Below are positions 44,318 to 53,474 of a stretch of DNA of 64,000 nucleotides, in pieces. This DNA is from Acinetobacter terrae (GTDB lineage: Bacteria > Pseudomonadota > Gammaproteobacteria > Pseudomonadales > Moraxellaceae). Location: positions 153,496-217,495 of the forward strand of contig NZ_JABERI010000041.1 of the NCBI RefSeq assembly GCF_013004375.1. The letters are read 5' to 3'. Numbering within the stretch: position 1 is the stretch's first letter; each line of letters opens with the position of its first letter. The notes beneath the pieces are model-generated. The model had not been told where the DNA came from, did no database searches, and was given only the letters and a program-made list of their open reading frames with translations. Made by a program: the position numbers and the translations under genes.

Positions 44318-45178
44318 ATGAGTATTTTTGAAACATTGGAAATCAGCTGTAAAGATGGATATTCTCTCAGTGGACGTTTTTACCCAAAACAAGATTCAAG
44401 TAAAAATAATCACCCCGTTTTAATTTGCCCTGCCACTGGAATTACTCAACATTTCTACCAAGCTTTTGCAGAATGGCTAAGCACACAAGGTTACGATGTT
44501 TTAAGTTTTGACTTCCGTGGTATTGGTCGCTCTCTACACGGCCCTGTAAGTAAGTCTGAGGCCAATATTGTCAATTGGGGACAGCTGGATATTCCTGCGG
44601 CAATAGACACCTTGTTATGCAAGACACAAGCAGAGCAAGTCATTTTACTGGGTCATAGTGCAGGCGGTCAGCTTTTAGGGATTGTGCCAAATTATCAAAA
44701 AGTCGCTAAAGTTATTGCCGTTTCCGGCTCTACTGGACACGTGAAAGGCCTAAAAGGCAAAACTAAACTGCTTGCCCCTGTCATGTTCAATGTCATTTTC
44801 CCATTAGCCCGTATTACCAAAGGTTATGGTCCCACCCAAGCCATTGGTATGGGTGAAAACCTGCCTAAAGATGTGGCCAAACAATGGGCGCAATTTTGCA
44901 GCAAACCGGGTTATGTCATGAATGCGATGGGCAAAACCGTGTTTGAAGATTATCATGCTGAAATTGATTGTCCGATCACGGTGCTTTGGTCGTCAGACGA
45001 TGAAATTGCAACGGCTGCAAACGTAAAAGATTTACTGCGTTTATACCCGAATGCAGATACCCAGATGATTGAACTTAAGCCTAAAAATTATGAGCATAAA
45101 GCTATTGGTCATATGCTGATGTTCAAAAAGTCGCATCAGAATTTATGGCCGGTGATTGCGCAGCAATTGGCTGTTTAG
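44318..45178 (+). CDS. Alpha/beta-hydrolase (serine aminopeptidase S33-like)
   Basis: 286 aa. VLICPATGITQHFYQAFAEW, LSFDFRGIGRSLHGPVS, nucleophile elbow LLGHSAGGQLLG, and VLWSSDDEIATAANV for the acid. The catalytic His is probably in HKAIGHMLMF. Function unknown. Confidence 0.85.
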   Translation: MSIFETLEISCKDGYSLSGRFYPKQDSSKNNHPVLICPATGITQHFYQAFAEWLSTQGYDVLSFDFRGIGRSLHGPVSKSEANIVNWGQLDIPAAIDTLLCKTQAEQVILLGHSAGGQLLGIVPNYQKVAKVIAVSGSTGHVKGLKGKTKLLAPVMFNVIFPLARITKGYGPTQAIGMGENLPKDVAKQWAQFCSKPGYVMNAMGKTVFEDYHAEIDCPITVLWSSDDEIATAANVKDLLRLYPNADTQMIELKPKNYEHKAIGHMLMFKKSHQNLWPVIAQQLAV

Positions 45179-45248
45179 ATCAGATTTAGATGGTTATTTA
45201 AAGGCTGCTGTGTTCTAATACTCTCAGTTTGAGATGAGCCTCTTACAG

Positions 45249-45303
45249 TATATGGGCTTGACCCATATACGACTAGCCCCTAACCATGGGGCTTTTTATT
45301 GTC
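45249..45303 (+). terminator. Two hairpins, the second a terminator, after the hydrolase gene
   Basis: TATATGGG/CCCATATA at 45249-45270 and AGCCCCT/AGGGGCT-like stem (TAGCCCC...GGGGCT) followed by TTTTTATT at 45274-45300. Confidence 0.7.
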
Positions 45304-45464
45304 TGAATGTTTTACAACAGAGATTTAAAATAGGCTGGCGACAATACCAACCCTTTTCTAGATACAATGATCTTAAATGAATGATTAACTAAAAAATGCG
45401 ATGGTCATTTAAATCCCAAGCGCGTTAATAATAGTTTTTAAAGATATATTTACTCAATAAACAA

Positions 45465-45686
45465 TTAGTTAGATTCGATGTCATACACCCAATTTCTGGC
45501 TTGTTGATCCGTCGTTGTTTCACAAACATAGTAATAATCATCCCACAAATCTGGATGAAAAATTTCAAGTTTTCGATAAGTCACTTTTTTTGACTTCTCA
45601 ATACATTCAAAGCTTTCACCTTGATCTTTCACGGCTGATCCGTTAAGAAATCCACCAATACATAAAAACCGCGCCTGTTTAGCCAT
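45465..45686 (-). CDS. Hypothetical protein (73 aa)
   Basis: Small soluble protein with several Cys and aromatics: RFLCIGGFLNGSAVKDQGES, KLEIFHPDLWDDYYYVCETT. No family recognised. Ribosome site weak. Confidence 0.6.
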   Translation of the reverse strand: MAKQARFLCIGGFLNGSAVKDQGESFECIEKSKKVTYRKLEIFHPDLWDDYYYVCETTTDQQARNWVYDIESN

Positions 45687-45904
45687 TTTGTTACATCAAC
45701 TTTTTAAATCATTTTACAATGCGCTGATTAAACGATTTATTTGCTGGAGTGTAAAGGGTAATGAACGACATGCATAGTAACTGTCGATCAGACCAAGTGA
45801 ATCTTAATCTGAAAGATCTAAATCAAATGCTTTTCCGATGAATTAATTTTAAAAATACCCAAAAGCCTATTTTTTAAGAATTTCATCTATAAAACCTATA
45901 AATT

Positions 45905-48022
45905 TTATATAGCAAATTTTGCAGACATTTTTCCAATATACTCTTCATAATTACCCAGCTGTTCATTCCAAAATTTATTATTACCTATATTGTTTATAAA
46001 CTCGATACCATTAATTTGCACCTTTTCATCTTTTGCATCCAAATCACTCTCAATGATTCGATTCATAAAGGAGTGATCCAAAGTTAAACTAATAATTACT
46101 TCGTCTAGTGAAACTTTTAAATGCTCACCAAAATATAGATGATCAAATTCTAATGTAGTGTCGATAATCCAAGAATGAATTTTTAACTCTTCAGAATTTT
46201 CAAAGTATTCTCGAAGAAATTCTGATTTAACATACTCTACTTTCTTAGTAAGCTGATATGCCGCTTTATTCAAGGTAAAATTTCGATATTCATATATTTC
46301 TTTAATACTGCTTCTTATATACGACGATTTAATTTCCATAACCACAACATGATTTTCATAAATCGCTATTAAATCAATTTCGCCCGCATTTCCAGTTTTT
46401 GGAAAATATTGTGGAAAGACTTGAAAACCCGCTTTCTTAAATTTTTCTGCCAAGTTTAGCTCAATTTGATCAGTTTCATTTTTCAGCTCAAGTCTATTTT
46501 TATGTAGCTTTCTAACGTAGTTGATCATTGAAGTATTCAAATTTTGAAATGCTGTTAACCATGGAAATTCAAAAATCATCTCATCTATTTTATAAAAAGG
46601 TTTCTGAGAAAAGTTAGAATCATCATTATCATCATACAAATCACAGCTCCAAAAATTAAGAATCTGATTAATTTTCTTTATTTTCTGATTGTTACTGCCT
46701 TCAATAATCCAAGATGACATTCTTTTAGATTTATCTTTTTGCCATGCAAATGTCATAGGCATACGATTTTCACCAGTGACGAGACCATGCATCATTAGTT
46801 TGGTAAGTGCTTTCAAATGTGAATTTGATTCAAGTAAATAACCTTCAAATTTTTCTATATGATCTTTTAAATAGTGTGCTTGTGATAGGGCCATAGTTTT
46901 CATCACATCAAATAAATCCAAATCTACATTATTAATTTTTAGATCATTAATTCCATATATCTGTCTTAGTTGTTCTTTCACTGCAAATGCTTTTGATAAT
47001 GCAATCGCATTAGCTTCTAAGTTTTTTCCTGTCGGTGAAATTCTATAAATATAATCTGACTCCAATAACTTTTGACTTCCTTTCATAAACCAATAACTAA
47101 GTAACAAAGAGTTCTTTTCATCCCAATAATCTTTTTTTTCTTTTTTATTAGAATGAATTAACTTTTTGTCTTTAAGTTCATAATTTACATTTGAGTTAAA
47201 ACTAAAAGACTCAAATACATTTCTTTGATAGTTTTGGATTTCAATTTTTATAGCAACTAACTTTTTAAAGGTTTCATATTGAACTATTAATGCCTCTGTT
47301 AAGCCCTCAGATGTCAAGAATGGTATCATTTTAGACTTAAGTGCTAAACCTAACGATTTTTCTGTGATCACTTTCTTATTTTTTCGAGAAGTTTTTACGA
47401 TATTATCAAATGCTTTCCACACACTTTCTGCTGAATTATTTTCATTCAAGTCGTATTGATAAGGTAATTGCTCAATACTCTCTCGATGTGGAATTAAATA
47501 TTCATAAGCATATAAACTGCTAAATATCATCGCTGTCACTTGACCAATACTTAATTCTTTCTTGATTACTTCATATTCTTCTAATCTAGAAACATATTCT
47601 GATTGAAGCTTTTCAACAACCCTAAGAAAAGAAGAAATTTTGTGTATTGATAAATCAATATCTATTTCTTTGACAATATTCCAAGAATTATGCGCTGAAT
47701 TTAGAATAATTCCCGAGTACCTAACTGCCAAAATAAAACTCTCAACATCAAGCTTTATGAAATCGATGCAAACTTCTTTTACTGTAATTGTATAACGAAT
47801 ATATTGGCTCAAAGCTAAAATGTAGTTTTCACTTTGAACTTCATCAACTGTAAGCAACTTAATAAAATTTGATTGCCAAAATATATCAAACTTATTTTTG
47901 AACAATCCTATCTTAGGTTGTGTACTTTTATATAAAAGGTCTTCAACAATTTTTTCTTTTGCGATTCCAGCACCAAATGTCAAAAATAAAGTTTCAAATT
48001 TTTCTTCGTAATAATTTTTCAT
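45905..48022 (-). CDS. Large unknown protein with C-terminal PD-(D/E)XK nuclease motif (705 aa)
   Basis: The N-terminal 500 residues match nothing I know; they look alpha-helical and Lys/Glu/Asn/Ile-rich, with no signal or membrane segment. Residues 520-600 hold a restriction-endonuclease-like core: helix ELNLAEKFKKAGFQVFPQYF, then GNAGEIDLIAIYENHVVVME with IKSS, giving Glu548, Asp550, Glu563 and Lys565, followed by a helix with AAYQLTKKVEYVKSEF. This is the Asp...Glu-x-Lys site of nucleases acting on DNA. The gene is more AT-rich than its neighbours, suggesting transfer. Its ATG lies in the T-run of the acnB terminator, with no clear ribosome site, so expression may need read-through or a promoter inside 48054-48146. 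Best guess: a defence-type nuclease; unproven. Confidence 0.72.
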   Translation of the reverse strand: MKNYYEEKFETLFLTFGAGIAKEKIVEDLLYKSTQPKIGLFKNKFDIFWQSNFIKLLTVDEVQSENYILALSQYIRYTITVKEVCIDFIKLDVESFILAVRYSGIILNSAHNSWNIVKEIDIDLSIHKISSFLRVVEKLQSEYVSRLEEYEVIKKELSIGQVTAMIFSSLYAYEYLIPHRESIEQLPYQYDLNENNSAESVWKAFDNIVKTSRKNKKVITEKSLGLALKSKMIPFLTSEGLTEALIVQYETFKKLVAIKIEIQNYQRNVFESFSFNSNVNYELKDKKLIHSNKKEKKDYWDEKNSLLLSYWFMKGSQKLLESDYIYRISPTGKNLEANAIALSKAFAVKEQLRQIYGINDLKINNVDLDLFDVMKTMALSQAHYLKDHIEKFEGYLLESNSHLKALTKLMMHGLVTGENRMPMTFAWQKDKSKRMSSWIIEGSNNQKIKKINQILNFWSCDLYDDNDDSNFSQKPFYKIDEMIFEFPWLTAFQNLNTSMINYVRKLHKNRLELKNETDQIELNLAEKFKKAGFQVFPQYFPKTGNAGEIDLIAIYENHVVVMEIKSSYIRSSIKEIYEYRNFTLNKAAYQLTKKVEYVKSEFLREYFENSEELKIHSWIIDTTLEFDHLYFGEHLKVSLDEVIISLTLDHSFMNRIIESDLDAKDEKVQINGIEFINNIGNNKFWNEQLGNYEEYIGKMSAKFAI

Positions 48023-48026
48023 AAAA

Positions 48027-48056
48027 AAATAAGGGCTGATTACTCAGCCCTTATCT
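48027..48056 (-). terminator. Terminator of acnB
   Basis: On the minus strand TAAGGGCTGA / TCAGCCCTTA is followed by TTTTTTT, which runs into the start codon of the nuclease-motif gene at 48022. A second small hairpin (GAAAAGCC/GGCTTTTC) lies at 48113-48132. Confidence 0.8.
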
Positions 48057-48146
48057 TATACCGCTTATTGCTTAATTATCAAAGTAAATCATAGATTTAC
48101 TCTTGCGCTAGGGAAAAGCCTTTCGGCTTTTCTTGATCCTAGCTCA

Positions 48147-50786
48147 TTAAGACAATTGAGCAGCAGCAATTTTCTTCGTATCAACATTCGCAGCAGCGTC
48201 AGTATAGTCGCTCATTTTGTCGAAGCTTAAGTATTGATAGATGTCAGCTGACATGCTGTCAATTTGAGCTGCATATTGTTGGTATTCTTCTGGAGTTGGT
48301 AATTTACCAAGTACAGCAGCAACAGATGCAAGTTCAGCAGAAGCTAAGTAAACGTTAGCACCTTGACCTAGACGGTTCGGGAAGTTACGAGTAGAAGTCG
48401 ATACACAAGTTGTGTTCGGAGCTACACGTGCTTGGTTACCCATACATAATGAACAACCTGGCATTTCAGTACGCGCGCCAGCTTTACCATAAATGTTATA
48501 GAAACCTTCTTCCATCAATTGACGTTCGTCCATACGCGTAGGTGGAGCAATCCACAAACGAGTTGAAAGTACGCCACCAGGAACTTTCTCAAGTAACTTA
48601 CCAGTTGCGCGGAAGTGACCAATGTTCGTCATACATGAACCAACGAATACTTCGTCAATTTTCACGCCTTGAACGTCAGAAAGAAGTTTCGCATCATCTG
48701 GATCGTTCGGGCAGCAAAGAACAGGTTCTTTGATATCAGCAAGATCGATTTCGTACACTTTAGTGTATTCAGCATCAGCATCAGCTTTAAGAAGGCTTGG
48801 GTTAGCCAACCATTTTTCCATGTTCTCAACACGACGAGCCATAGTACGCGCATCGCCATAACCTTCAGAAATCATCCATTTCAACATTGTAATGTTTGAT
48901 TTAAGGTATTCAGCAACTTTCTCTTCAGAAAGCGTGATTGAACAACCAGCAGCTGAACGTTCAGCAGAAGCATCAGAAAGTTCGAACGCTTGCTCAACAG
49001 TTAAGTCAGTTTCCATTTCTGTTAAGTCGATCTCAAGGATACGACCAGAGAAGATGTTTTTCTTACCTTTCTTCTCTACAGTTAAGTCACCCGCTTGGAT
49101 CGCGTAGTAAGGAATAGCATGTACTAGGTCACGTAGAGTGATACCAGGCTGCATTTTACCTTTGAACTTAACAAGAACAGATTCAGGCATGTCTAATGGC
49201 ATAACACCAGTAGCAGCAGCAAACGCTACAAGACCAGAACCTGCTGGGAATGAAATACCAATTGGGAAACGAGTATGTGAGTCACCACCAGTACCAACAG
49301 TATCCGGAAGAAGCATACGGTTTAACCAAGAATGAATAATACCGTCACCTGGGCGTAAAGACACACCACCACGGTTCATGATGAAATCAGGAAGCGAGTG
49401 TTGCATTTGAACGTCAATTGGTTTTGGATACGCAGCTGTATGACAGAAAGATTGCATAACAAGGTCAGCAGAGAAACCTAGGCAAGCCAAGTCTTTCAAT
49501 TCGTCACGAGTCATAGGACCTGTAGTATCTTGCGAACCTACAGTTGTCATGCGTGGTTCACAATAAGTACCTGGAAGTACGCCTTGACCTTCAGGAAGAC
49601 CACAAGCACGACCAACCATTTTCTGTGCTTGAGTAAAACCTTTGCCAGTTGCAGCAGGTTGAACAGGAACACGGAACAAAGTAGATACAGGCAGACCCAA
49701 AGCTTCACGTGCTTTAGTGGTTAAGCCACGACCAACGATTAAGTTGATACGGCCACCGGCACGAACTTCGTCAAGAAGAACAGGCGTTTTAAGGTCAGAT
49801 TCAGCAATTTGAACGCCATCTTTAGACGCAGTAACTTTTGCAGCAGCATGATCAATTTTAAGAACGATTTCATCGCCCATGTTCATGTTAGCAACATCGA
49901 TCTCGATCGGTAACGCACCAGCATCTTCCATAGTGTTGAAGAAAATTGGAGCGATTTTAGAACCTAGGCAGTAACCACCGTCTTTTTTGTTCGGGATGTG
50001 CGGGATGTCATCACCAAAGAACCAAAGTACAGAGTTAGTTGCAGATTTACGAGATGAACCAGTACCAACAACGTCACCGACGTAAGCAACTTGGTTGCCT
50101 TTCGCGATAAGCGCTTTAATTTGGTTTAATGGACCAACTTCACCTGGTTTTTCAGGGTTGATACCATCACGTTCGTTTTTCAACATCGCATTCGCGTGTA
50201 ATGGGATGTCTGGACGGCTCCAAGCGTCTTGAGCTGGAGACAAGTCATCTGTATTTGTTTCGCCAGTTACTTTGAAAACTGTCAATTTAATTTCAGATGG
50301 AACGTCTGGACGTGTAGTGAACCATTCAGCATCAGCCCAAGACTGCATAACTGCTTGAGCGTTTGCGTTACCCGCTTTCGCTTTATCTGCAACGTCATGG
50401 AACGCATCAAATACAAGAAGGGTTTTTTTCAACGCTTCAGCAGCAAGTGCAGAAAGTTCAGCGTCGTCAAGCAATGCAACTAAAGGCGCAACGTTATAAC
50501 CACCAAGCATAGTACCTAGCAAGTAAACCGCACGTTCTTTAGAAATGAGTGGAGAAGTTGCTTCACCTTTTGCCAAAGCAGCCAAGAAAGCAGCTTTAAC
50601 ATAAGCAGCTTGGTCAACACCTGCAGGAACACGGTTTTCTAGCAAATCAACTAAAAATGCCTCTTCACCAGCTGGGGGATTTTTTAATAGTTCAACCAAG
50701 TCAGCTGTTTGAGCATCGTCAAGTGGCTTCGGTGGGACTCCGAGTGCGGCACGTTCTTCAACGTGTTGGCGGTAAGCTTCTAGCAC
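48147..50786 (-). CDS. acnB: Aconitate hydratase B
   Basis: 879-aa bifunctional aconitase/2-methylisocitrate dehydratase of the TCA cycle. The N-terminal HEAT-like domain (LEAYRQHVEERAALGVPPKP) is followed by the swivel domain (GDVVGTGSSRKSATNSVLWF) and the iron-sulfur domains, with cluster Cys in VFVGSCMTNIGHFRATG and PGCSLCMGNQARV. Normal length. AGAGGAATAACACC precedes the ATG. The gene is monocistronic apart from possible read-through into the nuclease gene. Confidence 0.96.
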   Translation of the reverse strand: MLEAYRQHVEERAALGVPPKPLDDAQTADLVELLKNPPAGEEAFLVDLLENRVPAGVDQAAYVKAAFLAALAKGEATSPLISKERAVYLLGTMLGGYNVAPLVALLDDAELSALAAEALKKTLLVFDAFHDVADKAKAGNANAQAVMQSWADAEWFTTRPDVPSEIKLTVFKVTGETNTDDLSPAQDAWSRPDIPLHANAMLKNERDGINPEKPGEVGPLNQIKALIAKGNQVAYVGDVVGTGSSRKSATNSVLWFFGDDIPHIPNKKDGGYCLGSKIAPIFFNTMEDAGALPIEIDVANMNMGDEIVLKIDHAAAKVTASKDGVQIAESDLKTPVLLDEVRAGGRINLIVGRGLTTKAREALGLPVSTLFRVPVQPAATGKGFTQAQKMVGRACGLPEGQGVLPGTYCEPRMTTVGSQDTTGPMTRDELKDLACLGFSADLVMQSFCHTAAYPKPIDVQMQHSLPDFIMNRGGVSLRPGDGIIHSWLNRMLLPDTVGTGGDSHTRFPIGISFPAGSGLVAFAAATGVMPLDMPESVLVKFKGKMQPGITLRDLVHAIPYYAIQAGDLTVEKKGKKNIFSGRILEIDLTEMETDLTVEQAFELSDASAERSAAGCSITLSEEKVAEYLKSNITMLKWMISEGYGDARTMARRVENMEKWLANPSLLKADADAEYTKVYEIDLADIKEPVLCCPNDPDDAKLLSDVQGVKIDEVFVGSCMTNIGHFRATGKLLEKVPGGVLSTRLWIAPPTRMDERQLMEEGFYNIYGKAGARTEMPGCSLCMGNQARVAPNTTCVSTSTRNFPNRLGQGANVYLASAELASVAAVLGKLPTPEEYQQYAAQIDSMSADIYQYLSFDKMSDYTDAAANVDTKKIAAAQLS

Positions 50787-51030
50787 GGTGTTATTCCTCT
50801 TTTTTAAAAAATTACCTGTGAATTCCAGCTTCTATAAAGCTTCACAAATAATATGGACTGCAAAATTTTACTAAAATTCCAGTTAAAAGTTAATGCAAGT
50901 AGAGTGTTTCTTTATGATGTCCGTTATTTAGTATCTAAATGATGCCCATATTGATCACTCAATAATCAAATCCACCCCAATGTACACCCTTAATGATGAT
51001 AATAATTAACTTTTGACTGAAACTCATACA

Positions 51031-51064
51031 TAAAAAAGGCAACCTAATGTTGCCCTTTTTTTAA
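51031..51064 (-). terminator. Terminator for the 89-aa gene
   Basis: AAAAAAGGCAAC / GTTGCCTTTTTT-type stem, 20-50 nt after the stop at 51083, with A and T runs on both sides. Confidence 0.85.
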
Positions 51065-51082
51065 AAAGAAAAACATTCAACC

Positions 51083-51352
51083 TTAGTGGACTGTCGTTGC
51101 GTTCATATATTCACGTAAATCATCGCGACAACCTTCAAATTTAACCTGAATTTCATCCTCATGAAGCATAGCATGCTCTGCGCTGGCAAATGAAATATGA
51201 ACCTGATAAAGCTTCGTTTCTTGATCAATCATATGCCGAAGATAGACTTTATCGCCCAAACTGAGTACGTAGTGACTTCCACCCATCACCACAACACCCT
51301 GTTCATCCTCTAAGAGCAAGTCTGCATTATGTAGATAACCCACAACGTCCAT
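51083..51352 (-). CDS. Hypothetical protein (89 aa)
   Basis: Start at ATG 51352 (MDVVGYLHNADLLLEDEQGV), 6 nt after AAGGAGCG; a longer frame from 51394 lacks a ribosome site. Soluble, beta-rich: VVMGGSHYVLSLGDKVYLRH, LYQVHISFASAEHAMLHEDE. No family recognised. The shared motif TAAAATAGCCTAAGC lies about 100 nt upstream. Confidence 0.65.
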   Translation of the reverse strand: MDVVGYLHNADLLLEDEQGVVVMGGSHYVLSLGDKVYLRHMIDQETKLYQVHISFASAEHAMLHEDEIQVKFEGCRDDLREYMNATTVH

Positions 51353-51454
51353 ATAGCGCTCCTTGGTTTTTTTGTAGTTATTTTCATTATTCACTATTTA
51401 TATAAGCTTTTCTATATTTATGATTTACTCAAATGTCACAATTTATGCTGACTA

Positions 51455-51499
51455 TGCTTAGGCTATTTTAGAGGTTTAAATAACGATAAATATAAAAAA
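51455..51499 (-). repeat. Repeated motif, second full copy
   Basis: Identical to 12695-12709 over 15 nt with similar sequence further upstream in minus-strand sense. Lies between the lipoprotein gene's terminator and the 89-aa gene, where a promoter is expected. Confidence 0.45.
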
Positions 51500-51520
51500 A
51501 CCGTTCTTTAGAACGGTTTG
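51497..51520 (-). terminator. Terminator overlapping the stop of the lipoprotein gene
   Basis: AAACCGTTC / GAACGGTTT hairpin includes the TAA at 51510-51508; the minus strand continues TTTTTTTATA. Confidence 0.85.
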
Positions 51521-51867
51521 TAGTCAGGCATTTTATCGTGCGGAGTCGCGATACATTTTTCTGTGATTTTTTGCTTGAATTGATCACGGCTTGCTTGTGG
51601 ATCTACAGTAATTTCAGCTAATGGAAACGCATAAACTTGTTCAATAATATCCAAGATGAATGTTTTTGTGGTTTCATCTTCAATTTTACTGGCATGTTCT
51701 AATGCAGCTGCTTTATCAATTGCATTTTGACGGTCATACATAATCGTATTTGCAGCATTTCCCACACTTGTACAATAGCCTTTCCACTGCTCTTCAGCAG
51801 TTAATGGTTTTTTTTCAGCACAACCCACCAAAGCAACCAACACCATTAAAGTGAATAACTTATTCAT
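51508..51867 (-). CDS. Small lipoprotein (119 aa)
   Basis: Lipoprotein signal MNKLFTLMVLVALVGCAEKK with Cys16 in LVGC. The mature part is hydrophilic: LTAEEQWKGYCTSVGNAANT, AAALEHASKIEDETTKTFIL and QFKQKITEKCIATPHDKMPD, with two Cys. No family recognised. AGGAGAAGG precedes the ATG. Confidence 0.8.
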   Translation of the reverse strand: MNKLFTLMVLVALVGCAEKKPLTAEEQWKGYCTSVGNAANTIMYDRQNAIDKAAALEHASKIEDETTKTFILDIIEQVYAFPLAEITVDPQASRDQFKQKITEKCIATPHDKMPDYKPF

Positions 51868-51972
51868 GAACCTTCTCCTATTGCCTCTATCATAATCAAA
51901 GTTAAGGAAAATACGAAATAATGCATCCTTTATATAGGGAAAAACCCGAGTTTGGACTTAAATAAAAGGCAT

Positions 51973-52002
51973 AAAAAAAGCCTAATCTGTGTAGATTAGG
52001 CT
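51973..52002 (-). terminator. Terminator of the tRNA gene
   Basis: AGCCTAATCT / AGATTAGGCT followed on the minus strand by T7, 23 nt after the tRNA CCA. Confidence 0.85.
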
Positions 52003-52024
52003 ATAAACTCTTTTATTCTTTCGT

Positions 52025-52101
<77 letters not shown>

Positions 52102-52518
52102 TCAACGAGTTAGCTTTATACGCCCTAAAGCATAACAAAGCAAACTTTATTCAGTTTTAATTGAAAAATAACGCATTTAGGCATTCATTGCCCTGTTTAA
52201 GTCCTAAACTCACAATCATGAGCCCCATGAAAATATAATAAGAGGATTAATTAAAGTCATCACGTCAGTATTTTTTAATGCGTAAGATGACCAATCTGAA
52301 AAAATTTAAGTCATTTTTTCAGATGAAGTTCAAATAAAGTGGTTTAAAGCTATGAAATAGAATCCAACCATGACTTTAGCTCGATAAAAAGATCACAGAA
52401 TCAAAAGATAAATTATTGATTTACTAAAAATAATTATTTACTTACAAATACACGGCATAAAAAGCATCAATAGATAAATATTAACTTGCACATTCTTAAA
52501 TATACCTGTATTCTTTAT
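52102..52518. other. Intergenic gap between tRNA and csp leader
   Basis: About 420 nt of AT-rich sequence; no ORF or structure supported beyond promoters for the tRNA and csp. Confidence 0.4.
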
Positions 52519-52625
52519 CTCAACTAGAAAAATAGTTTTGTTCTGGTAAATCTTTTTGTATTTCGCAGTTTTAGTCATAATCCTTCGTTTTTCAGATTTA
52601 AAGTTCCATTCATATTTTCAAGTTA
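52519..52625 (+). promoter_or_regulatory. Conserved cold-shock mRNA leader (copy 2)
   Basis: Nearly identical to 6166-6279: CTCAACTAGAAAAA, GGTAAATCTTTTT, CGCAGTTTTAGTCATAATCC, CTTCGTTTTT then CAGATTTAAAGTTCCATTC. Ends about 50 nt before the csp start. Confidence 0.65.
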
Positions 52626-52676
52626 ACACCCGGTTTTTTATTAAACCAAAAATATTAAAGTTTATAGGATTGTATT

Positions 52677-52886
52677 ATGTCTAATACTGTTAAAGGTACT
52701 GTTAAGTGGTTCAACGAAACTAAAGGTTTCGGTTTTATTCAACAAGAAAACGGTCCTGACGTTTTTGCTCATTTCAGCGAAATCGCTAACTCTGGTTTCA
52801 AAACTTTGGCTGAAGGCCAACAAGTTGAATTCAGCATCACTCAAGGTCAAAAAGGCCCGAATGCTGTAAACATCGTAGCACTATAA
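52677..52886 (+). CDS. Cold-shock protein, CspA family (copy 2)
   Basis: 69 aa, [20 protein letters not shown] with RNP1 KGFGFIQ and RNP2 VFAHFS. Two residues shorter at the N terminus than the copy at 6331 and otherwise almost the same. Upstream TATAGGATTGT provides a ribosome site. Terminator at 52928-52953. Confidence 0.95.
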   Translation: MSNTVKGTVKWFNETKGFGFIQQENGPDVFAHFSEIANSGFKTLAEGQQVEFSITQGQKGPNAVNIVAL

Positions 52887-52927
52887 TTCTAAAATTATTC
52901 TTACATCAGTAAGATAGTTTAAGATTA

Positions 52928-52953
52928 AAAAGCGAGAGTTCACTCTCGCTTTT
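52928..52953 (+). terminator. Terminator after csp copy 2
   Basis: AAAAGCGAGAG / CTCTCGCTTTT hairpin with short T tail. Confidence 0.85.
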
Positions 52954-53183
52954 GCACATCTGGGCTTTATAAAAAGACTTTTTCTACCAATAAATAAAAC
53001 CTGATTATCACTCTACCCTTTTAGATTTATCATTCTTTTAGCGTATGCCTTTACACATGAATTTTGTATAAACATTTAATTCGTAAATATTATGCTTAAT
53101 CGTTCCAATAATAAATATTCTTAATCCCACCTCAAATCATTTAAGCTAATGACCAACTCCTTCAATTTTATTGCATGGGGATT

Positions 53184-53365
53184 ATGATGGGTCGTATCTG
53201 CCATCTAATTTTGTTCATATTTTCTTTGTTTATTAGCTTGATCGGTTCGTAGCAGGAATTTATTTAGGTGACACTTTTGTTTTAGGCGTTGGAATTCTAC
53301 TGATTCTTGCTTCTACTCTTATTTTCTTGGAATATAAAAAATTAGATAATGATCCATTCTTATAA
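53184..53365 (+). pseudogene. Small two-TM membrane protein gene with a frameshift
   Basis: ATG at 53184 gives MMGRICHLILFIFSLFISLI and GS before TAG. Moving one frame at about 53240 continues AGIYLGDTFVLGVGILLILA and STLIFLEYKKLDNDPFL to a stop at 53365. Adding one T (GGT-TTC-GTA) would join both into a normal protein of about 60 residues with two helices. GGGG lies upstream of the ATG. Confidence 0.5.
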
Positions 53366-53474
53366 TTCATACTCCTTAGATAAAATGAGAAGTTGATCAT
53401 CAACCTCGATGAACAACTTCCCAGACATCTTAAAACAAATAAAAATAAATTAAAAATTCAGATATTTCATAAAC

